From the NCBI RefSeq assembly GCF_036647415.1, contig NZ_JAVXKG010000011.1:23604-87603 (forward strand): a DNA stretch of 64,000 nt, written 5' to 3'. Below the pieces are notes generated by a model. It did not search any database and had not been told where the DNA came from. It saw only the letters and a program-made list of their open reading frames with translations. Source of the stretch: Empedobacter sp036647415 (GTDB lineage: Bacteria > Bacteroidota > Bacteroidia > Flavobacteriales > Weeksellaceae). Numbering within the stretch: position 1 is the first letter of the stretch; each line of letters starts with the position of its first letter. The position numbers were made by a program, and so were the translations under genes. Of this stretch, positions 59,888 through 64,000 are shown in pieces.

Positions 59888-60057
59888 GGCACATGACGTT
59901 TCGGGGCTTTACAATGGTGGGGCAATTGAAGCACAAAACTTTTTCAATGAAACTAAGTTAAGAAAAAATAATATGAAAAGCATTTTGCGGAATAAATAGA
60001 GTAGAAGTTGAACTTTGCACTAAACCCTGCATTTTGCAAAACCTATGTTATGTGACG
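59888..60057 (-). repeat. attC-like site 5
   Basis: Minus-strand reading: CGTCACATAAC (R''), then GGTTTTGCAAAATGCAGGG (L''), a middle block TTTATTCCGCAAAATGCTTTT shared almost exactly with site 1, then GCCCCACCATTG...GCCCCGAAAC (L') and GTCATGTGC (R'). The R'' and R' halves carry the same CACAT/ATGTG core, different from the cores of other sites. Confidence 0.7.
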
Positions 60058-60060
60058 TTT

Positions 60061-60786
60061 TTATTCAACATAATACCAAGGAATGTTAAAGAGTCCTTGT
60101 TTCAGATCAATTTTCACTGTTTCTCCTACAAATGTTTCATCAAATTGTTCTTTAGAAACAGAAATATTTTCACTGTCATAATGATGTCCCCAAGGCTGAA
60201 TTTTCAGATTATAAGTTGTCGATCTTCTTCCTTTTGATATACTTTTATCTAACACTTTTACGTCATATACTTTTGGATCAGAATCATCATATATACAGTT
60301 TATCCCATATACTCCCGCAAAACTATAAATGAAGATATTAAAAGTAAGAGAAAGATAAATCCAAGTTTTATTTTTATTTGTTTTTTCAATGATTTTGTGT
60401 GTTGTTAATAAAAGAATAATAATTATTATAAATCCTAAAATACCTGGAATAATTAAACTGTAGAAGTTTTCAAACTCATAATCTAAAATTACTCTTAATA
60501 ATATTATCCAAGCAGCAACATCAATAAAATCTGCTACATCATATTTTTTAGATTTATTATTTTCTTTCGTTATTTCTACTAAACTAGCAATACTTGGTCT
60601 TCCATTAATTCCATTTAAAATTATTCCGAAGATTGGAATGATTAATAGAATAGTGAAGAGGATTTTATATGGATGAGGATAAAACATAAACCATAACGCT
60701 AAACCAATTGTTAAATATTCTAGCCAATCTAATTTATGGAATGTTAATTTTGATTCAGAGTTGTTTCTTTTTCTTTTGTTTGTCAT
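60061..60786 (-). CDS. Multi-span membrane protein, cassette-type gene
   Basis: A 241-residue protein with four hydrophobic segments in the first 170 residues (LEYLTIGLALWFMFY, ILFTILLIIPIFGIILNGI, VADFIDVAAWIILLRVILDYEF, YSLIIPGILGFIIIIILLLTTHKI). A further one follows (WIYLSLTFNIFIYSFAGVYGI). A soluble tail reads SKGRRSTTYNLKIQPWGHHYDSENISVSKEQFDETFVGETVKIDLKQG. The tail resembles DUF3592-like beta domains, but this is uncertain. It follows the lipoprotein gene by only about 35 bp with an R''-like remnant between, so two cassettes appear fused. Confidence 0.6.
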   Translation of the reverse strand: MTNKRKRNNSESKLTFHKLDWLEYLTIGLALWFMFYPHPYKILFTILLIIPIFGIILNGINGRPSIASLVEITKENNKSKKYDVADFIDVAAWIILLRVILDYEFENFYSLIIPGILGFIIIIILLLTTHKIIEKTNKNKTWIYLSLTFNIFIYSFAGVYGINCIYDDSDPKVYDVKVLDKSISKGRRSTTYNLKIQPWGHHYDSENISVSKEQFDETFVGETVKIDLKQGLFNIPWYYVE

Positions 60787-60804
60787 CTTTTTTGTAAATA
60801 CAAT

Positions 60805-60815
60805 GTTAGCTGTAG
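60805..60815 (-). repeat. attC remnant 4 (R''-like core only)
   Basis: Minus-strand CTACAGCTAAC followed directly by a short A-rich leader to the next ATG. The long palindrome seen at the other junctions is missing. Its core complements the ATTAGCTATAAT at the start of the same cassette, as expected for paired R'' and R'. Confidence 0.5.
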
Positions 60816-60820
60816 TTTTT

Positions 60821-61624
60821 TTATTTGTAATGAAAAGTTAAACTCATTTCACTATTTACGATAGTTCCACGAGCTGTTGCAGGTTTCCATTTTGCTTTTC
60901 TAACGAAATTTTCAATTTGCTTTTCAATTTCTTTTCGGAATTTTTCATTTTTCTTATTTTGAAAAGTTGAGCTTATTTCTAAATTAGAGATGCTTTCATC
61001 TTTGTGCAGTATAAAATCAGCATTTGAGTACGAATAATATTTTTCACCTTTGTATTTGAATTCTTCAGGATATTTAAAACCTTTAAAAAAATCTTTTCTA
61101 TAGTTGTCAAAAAATTCTGAATAGTCATCTGTGCCATAATACCTTGATGTCATATCACAATCTTCAAATTTAAAAATATCATTTCTATGTTTTGAAACGT
61201 AAATATTTTCCGCAACTTGTCTTAAGGAATCAATGAACTTAATTCCATGTCTCAAAGCAATTTCATTTTCCATTTTTTTTCCGTAACAATTCTGTTTTTC
61301 CCAAGGAATGGTACAGTAATATCCATTTTCTTCTGTAGCAATGAATTTTTTAGCGAGTAGTGAATCCATTTCAAGGTTACTACTATAATTTTCCACCATT
61401 CCAAATAAATGAGTGTAAACTAATTTATTTTTTCTAATATCAATTTCAGCTCTTTTTGTTTCAGTATTGCATAATGAGTCCCAATATTTTATTTCTTCCT
61501 TTTCCATTGGAATTGAAACTCCAGCAATGGGTTCATATTCAGATTTGTTTTGAAGTATATTTTTTATTTTACAATTTGTCAGCGAAAAAAATATTAAAAC
61601 TATTATTGGTACGATTATTTTCAT
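60821..61624 (-). CDS. Lipoprotein with TonB-C-terminal-like end, cassette-type gene
   Basis: Using the ATG at 61624 the precursor has about 267 residues and a lipoprotein signal (MKIIVPIIVLIFFSLTNC, lipobox Cys 18). The body is charged and unassigned. The last 45 residues (KFRKEIEKQIENFVRKAKWKPATARGTIVNSEMSLTFHYK) resemble the KW(K/Q)PA-G-V-S pattern of TonB C-terminal domains, as in secreted energy-transducer-like proteins of Bacteroidota. There is no transmembrane TonB stem, so energy transduction is doubtful. Codons upstream of this ATG lie in attC-like sequence. Confidence 0.6.
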   Translation of the reverse strand: MKIIVPIIVLIFFSLTNCKIKNILQNKSEYEPIAGVSIPMEKEEIKYWDSLCNTETKRAEIDIRKNKLVYTHLFGMVENYSSNLEMDSLLAKKFIATEENGYYCTIPWEKQNCYGKKMENEIALRHGIKFIDSLRQVAENIYVSKHRNDIFKFEDCDMTSRYYGTDDYSEFFDNYRKDFFKGFKYPEEFKYKGEKYYSYSNADFILHKDESISNLEISSTFQNKKNEKFRKEIEKQIENFVRKAKWKPATARGTIVNSEMSLTFHYK

Positions 61625-61631
61625 AAGATTA

Positions 61632-61788
61632 TAGCTAATGTTTCGGGGCTTAGCGAAACAGTAAGCAAAAGCCAATTACTTGAGTAAATTTAAGAAAAAA
61701 GTCAATGTAATTGGCTTTTTGCGGAATAAAAAGCCGAAACTTCAATGAAGCACTTCACCCGCCATTGCGCCAAACCCTTGTTATAGGC
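61632..61788 (-). repeat. attC-like site 3
   Basis: Minus-strand reading: GCCTATAAC (R'', 61788-61780), AAGGG, TTTGGCGCAATGGCGGG (L''), an inner palindrome AAGCCAATTAC/GTAATTGGCTT, GCTAAGCCCCGAAAC (L') and ATTAGCT (R'). TAACAAGGG after R'' is close to the TAACAA start of classical attC/VCR sites. Confidence 0.75.
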
Positions 61789-62228
61789 AGGCTTAATTCT
61801 GGCCAATCATATTCTTCGTTTTCATTGAAGGGAACACCCATTTCGAAATTTACAATGTTTGCAAATTCTGAATGTAGGCTTAGCCAGTAATTTTCGTTAA
61901 AATAATCAACAAAAAAATGATATTCAGTAATTTTCCAATTAATTATTTCATTTTTAAAATAATTTTTAACTACTGCAGTTTTTTGTCCAATAATTTTATT
62001 CTGGTTAAAAGTTAAATTCTCATTTTTGGTTCTTAAGTAACCTAATCTATTTTCAAAATTTTTATAAAATGTTAACCTTAATTTCTTATCATTACATTCA
62101 GAAATTATTTGATTATCATCATCTTCGTCTACAAACCTTTTATTTGGTTTTCCTAATATTTTAATAATTTCATTTTCAGTCATTCCAAATTTCAAGTTAC
62201 CAATTCCATTTTTCAATTTAATTTCCAT
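61755..62228 (-). CDS. Small cassette protein with SmpA/BamE-like motif
   Basis: A 157-residue protein opening MEIKLKNGIGNLKFGMTENEIIKILGKPNKRF, the GM-T-E-I-LG-P pattern of SmpA/BamE-like and immunity-type domains. The middle is beta-rich. The frame runs through the R'' core of attC site 3, and its last residues (SLPITRVWRNGG) are encoded by the palindrome. Such cassette-edge C-termini are common in integrons. It is cytoplasmic with no signal peptide. An immunity or stress role is only a guess. Confidence 0.6.
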   Translation of the reverse strand: MEIKLKNGIGNLKFGMTENEIIKILGKPNKRFVDEDDDNQIISECNDKKLRLTFYKNFENRLGYLRTKNENLTFNQNKIIGQKTAVVKNYFKNEIINWKITEYHFFVDYFNENYWLSLHSEFANIVNFEMGVPFNENEEYDWPELSLPITRVWRNGG

Positions 62229-62256
62229 AATTGAAGTTTAAGTTAGGTTTAAGCTT

Positions 62257-62452
62257 GCCTATAACGAGTTTTGTATTTGCGAAGAACGGGTAGAATTTGA
62301 ATGAAGTTCAATTTCGTACGTTCAAGTAAATTGCTCATTTTATAAAACTAATTTAAGTAGAAGTTTTTATAAAAGTAATTTTTGCGGGCGGAAAAATCTG
62401 GGTTGAAAGTTTACTTTCAGCCCGTTTTTTTTTGTAAAAACAATGTTAGCTG
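62257..62452 (-). repeat. attC-like site 2
   Basis: Minus-strand reading: CTACAGCTAAC (R''), a GGGCTGAAAGTAAAC/TTTCAACCC hairpin and CCGCCCGCAAAAATTAC. It ends CCCGTTCTTCGCAAATAC (L') and GTTATAGGC (R', 62265-62257). It separates the 62462 and 61755 genes. Confidence 0.65.
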
Positions 62453-62461
62453 TAGTGTTTT

Positions 62462-62926
62462 TTATAATATTTTTGTTGCGATTTTTATAAATTCATTTGT
62501 ATCCATTTCTGGAATTTGTTCATAAGTTATATATCCATACTGACTTTGAGTGAATAATTTAAGTTTGTGGTAATATTCATCTTCAATTTTAGTACTACTT
62601 TTTAAAGTATTACAGAATAAACCAAATATTATTTTCTTATCAGTTGTGAAAATAATCATTGCTCCTTTTAAGTCTTCGTTTCTTGTATTATTCCAATAAA
62701 GTGAATATTCGGCATTTGGATTTTGAATTAAGAATTTTATTATTTGATAATCACTTTGAAAAATAAATTCTGTTTCATCTTCATATTGTGGATATTCATA
62801 TTCACTTGTGCTTTCATTTCTTTCAGGAATGAAATGATTCAGGAATTCAAATATAAATTTTTCGTTTCGATTGTTATTTAATGCATAGCAATCGGCATAA
62901 GTTCCATTATAATCAAATGCTTTCAT
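62462..62926 (-). CDS. Hypothetical cassette protein (immunity-like)
   Basis: A 154-residue acidic cytoplasmic protein (MKAFDYNGTYADCYALNNNRNEKFIFEFLNHFIPERNES). A conserved-looking centre reads YSLYWNNTRNEDLKGAMIIFTTDKKIIFGLFC. Size, acidity and a WN-rich beta core recall polymorphic-toxin immunity proteins, but no family can be named. It is flanked by attC-like sites 1 and 2, one gene per cassette. Confidence 0.55.
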   Translation of the reverse strand: MKAFDYNGTYADCYALNNNRNEKFIFEFLNHFIPERNESTSEYEYPQYEDETEFIFQSDYQIIKFLIQNPNAEYSLYWNNTRNEDLKGAMIIFTTDKKIIFGLFCNTLKSSTKIEDEYYHKLKLFTQSQYGYITYEQIPEMDTNEFIKIATKIL

Positions 62927-62966
62927 TATTTACAAAATCTTGTATTTACGGATGGTTTGAGCATTG

Positions 62967-63160
62967 CCGCTAACGGAAAAAGGCTTTGCGAAGTGCGGGA
63001 ATTTTAGAACTGAAAGTTCAATAATTCCAAAACGTAGCAAATGCTTTTTCTTATTGTCTAAATTAAGGAAAAAAACAATATGAAAAGCATTTTGCGGAAT
63101 AAATGGATAGAAGTTCAATTTTTTACGAACCCCCGCATTTTGCCAAACTGATGTTAGCGG
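62967..63160 (-). repeat. attC-like site 1
   Basis: A roughly 194-bp imperfect palindrome. Minus-strand reading: CCGCTAAC (R''), ATCA, GTTTGGCAAAATGCGGG (L''), the middle block TTTATTCCGCAAAATGCTTTT, an inner stem AAAATGC.../GCATTT, CCCGCACTTCGCAAAGCC (L') and GTTAGCGG (R'). The outer 8-bp arms match perfectly. A 62-codon frame inside it is not a gene. Confidence 0.8.
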
Positions 63161-63165
63161 TAGTC

Positions 63166-63921
63166 TTATTTTGTTTTCATTCTATAATTCCAACTTCTAT
63201 TTACGTAACCTTTACTTTCAAATTTCTCGTGTTTTCTTTCAGTTACTAGATTTGAAGAAAAGTTGTATTCCGTAATTTTATCTGTTATTTTTTTCTCTTT
63301 AATGCCAAATTCTGATGAAACAAACTGATTAAGTAATTTGTCATTTGAAACCAAATTCAAATTTCTATTAACAGCTACTGAAGCAATTAATAAATCGTTC
63401 CAACAATTTCTAAAATCTTCTTTCAGAGAATGTTTCAGCAGAAATTTACTTAACAATTCCATTGATAAATCGACATCTGATTGGTCGAGTGAAATACAAT
63501 TCAAATTATAATCTATTAAGAAATTATATTTAGAATTAATATCTTTAAAATCTTCTTTTGGTAAAAAGTCAATTGAAGCCTTTAAAAGTTCTCTTTCTTT
63601 ATTATTAATTATATGTTGTACAGATATATTGTTATATAGATTGTAACTTGGAAAATCATTGTTGAATTCAAATGTTATGCTATCTGATAATCTTTTATTA
63701 AAAGCTCGATTTTTGTGGAATTTAGAAAGTAACATTCCAAAGTGAACATTTAAGCCAGTATTAACGGGTATATAATATTTAGCTGAATTCGTATGCACTT
63801 TTTCTATATTCTTTAAAAATTCAAGAGCATTTATTGAGCAAATATTTTTGTCTTTTATATCAATTTTATATTTAGAATTCTTATGCTTGTAGTATAAGAT
63901 ATTTGTGTCGATTAATTCCAT
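63166..63921 (-). CDS. PIN-like domain protein (putative ribonuclease), cassette-type gene
   Basis: 251 residues. The N-terminus MELIDTNILYY carries the first PIN Asp. Near residues 180-215 the sequence FRNCWNDLLIASVAVNRNLNLVSNDKLLNQFV has the later acidic residues in the usual PIN order (ND.LIA...A...N..LV..D). The middle (about 40-170) is longer than in VapC toxins and unassigned. PIN toxins are frequent integron cassettes and would cut tRNA or mRNA. No antitoxin gene is adjacent in the cassette. The gene is preceded by GTTAGCGGTAATC and followed by CTACCGCTAAC, a perfect cassette-edge pair. Confidence 0.65.
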   Translation of the reverse strand: MELIDTNILYYKHKNSKYKIDIKDKNICSINALEFLKNIEKVHTNSAKYYIPVNTGLNVHFGMLLSKFHKNRAFNKRLSDSITFEFNNDFPSYNLYNNISVQHIINNKERELLKASIDFLPKEDFKDINSKYNFLIDYNLNCISLDQSDVDLSMELLSKFLLKHSLKEDFRNCWNDLLIASVAVNRNLNLVSNDKLLNQFVSSEFGIKEKKITDKITEYNFSSNLVTERKHEKFESKGYVNRSWNYRMKTK

Positions 63922-63933
63922 TTTTTTAAAGAT

Positions 63934-64000
63934 TACCGCTAACGGTCGTCGGATTTGTGATAGTCCAAAATTTAGTAACGAAGTTACGTGAATTTTGGAT
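63934..64000 (-). repeat. Partial attC-like site at the window edge
   Basis: On the minus strand the window begins with a palindrome CCAAAATTCACGTAAC/AAATTTTGG and runs to GTTAGCGGTAATC just before the PIN gene. It shows that the array continues beyond the window. Confidence 0.6.

Noticed and set aside
62930..63118. 62-codon minus-strand frame between cassette genes
   Set aside because: It lies wholly within the attC-like palindrome of site 1.

Overview
The DNA is AT-rich (about 30% G+C by eye). It uses Bacteroidota-type promoters (TAnnTTTG at -7) and carries family signatures such as GLPGLI, DoxX/TlpA, outer-membrane beta-barrel proteins, DUF4256 and YeiH. This points to a chromosome of Flavobacteriia, probably Weeksellaceae (Empedobacter- or Chryseobacterium-like). 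The genus is inferred, not proven.

Layout. 0.4-3.8 kb: an exported fibre-like protein and a histidine kinase/LytTR response regulator pair whose regulator has a homopolymer frameshift at its start. About 4-20.6 kb: an accessory island ending at a tRNA-Ser(UGA). It holds a decayed IS256-family element, a two-gene mobilisation module with a candidate oriT, an intact IS982-family element with 8-bp target duplications, and a two-gene operon of an ECF sigma factor and a nuclease-dead, C-terminally truncated Cas12f/TnpB-like protein. Two tandem guide-RNA-like units lie immediately downstream of that operon. Then come an XRE regulator, a defence-like pair (SF1 helicase fused to an OLD/AAA ATPase, plus a TOPRIM protein) and a large serine recombinase that runs into the tRNA.

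20.7-30.4 kb: core genes, including lysA, a YeeE/YedE thiosulfate-uptake pair with a Crp regulator, and a YeiH exporter. A roughly 204-bp palindromic MITE-like element lies between the last two. 30.7-41.3 kb: a copper-homeostasis operon (AraC regulator with a metal-binding N-terminus, HMA protein, P1B ATPase with four metal-binding repeats, lipoprotein, multicopper oxidase with an outer-membrane-like tail) and a DoxX/TlpA operon. 41.3-46.1 kb: an iron-type ABC transporter, msrB and aroB. 46.3-54.2 kb: a PLP-dependent synthase, an alpha-oxoamine synthase, serC and serA lie together. O-phosphoserine could be turned to cysteate and then condensed with an acyl chain, so this may be a capnine-type sulfonolipid locus. 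54.2-58.5 kb: an outer-membrane receptor and secreted proteins, one frameshifted.

58.8-64.0 kb: small genes all on the minus strand, separated by long imperfect palindromes whose ends fit the R''/R' logic of integron attC sites. I read this as a gene-cassette array with no integrase visible in the window.

The most exciting part is 9.4-11.75 kb: a sigma factor translationally coupled to a dead Cas12f, followed by two structured repeats that differ in a 14-15-nt block where a guide would sit. This fits RNA-guided transcription initiation. I recall published work on such Cas12f-sigma pairs in Bacteroidota, but no target is identifiable within this window.
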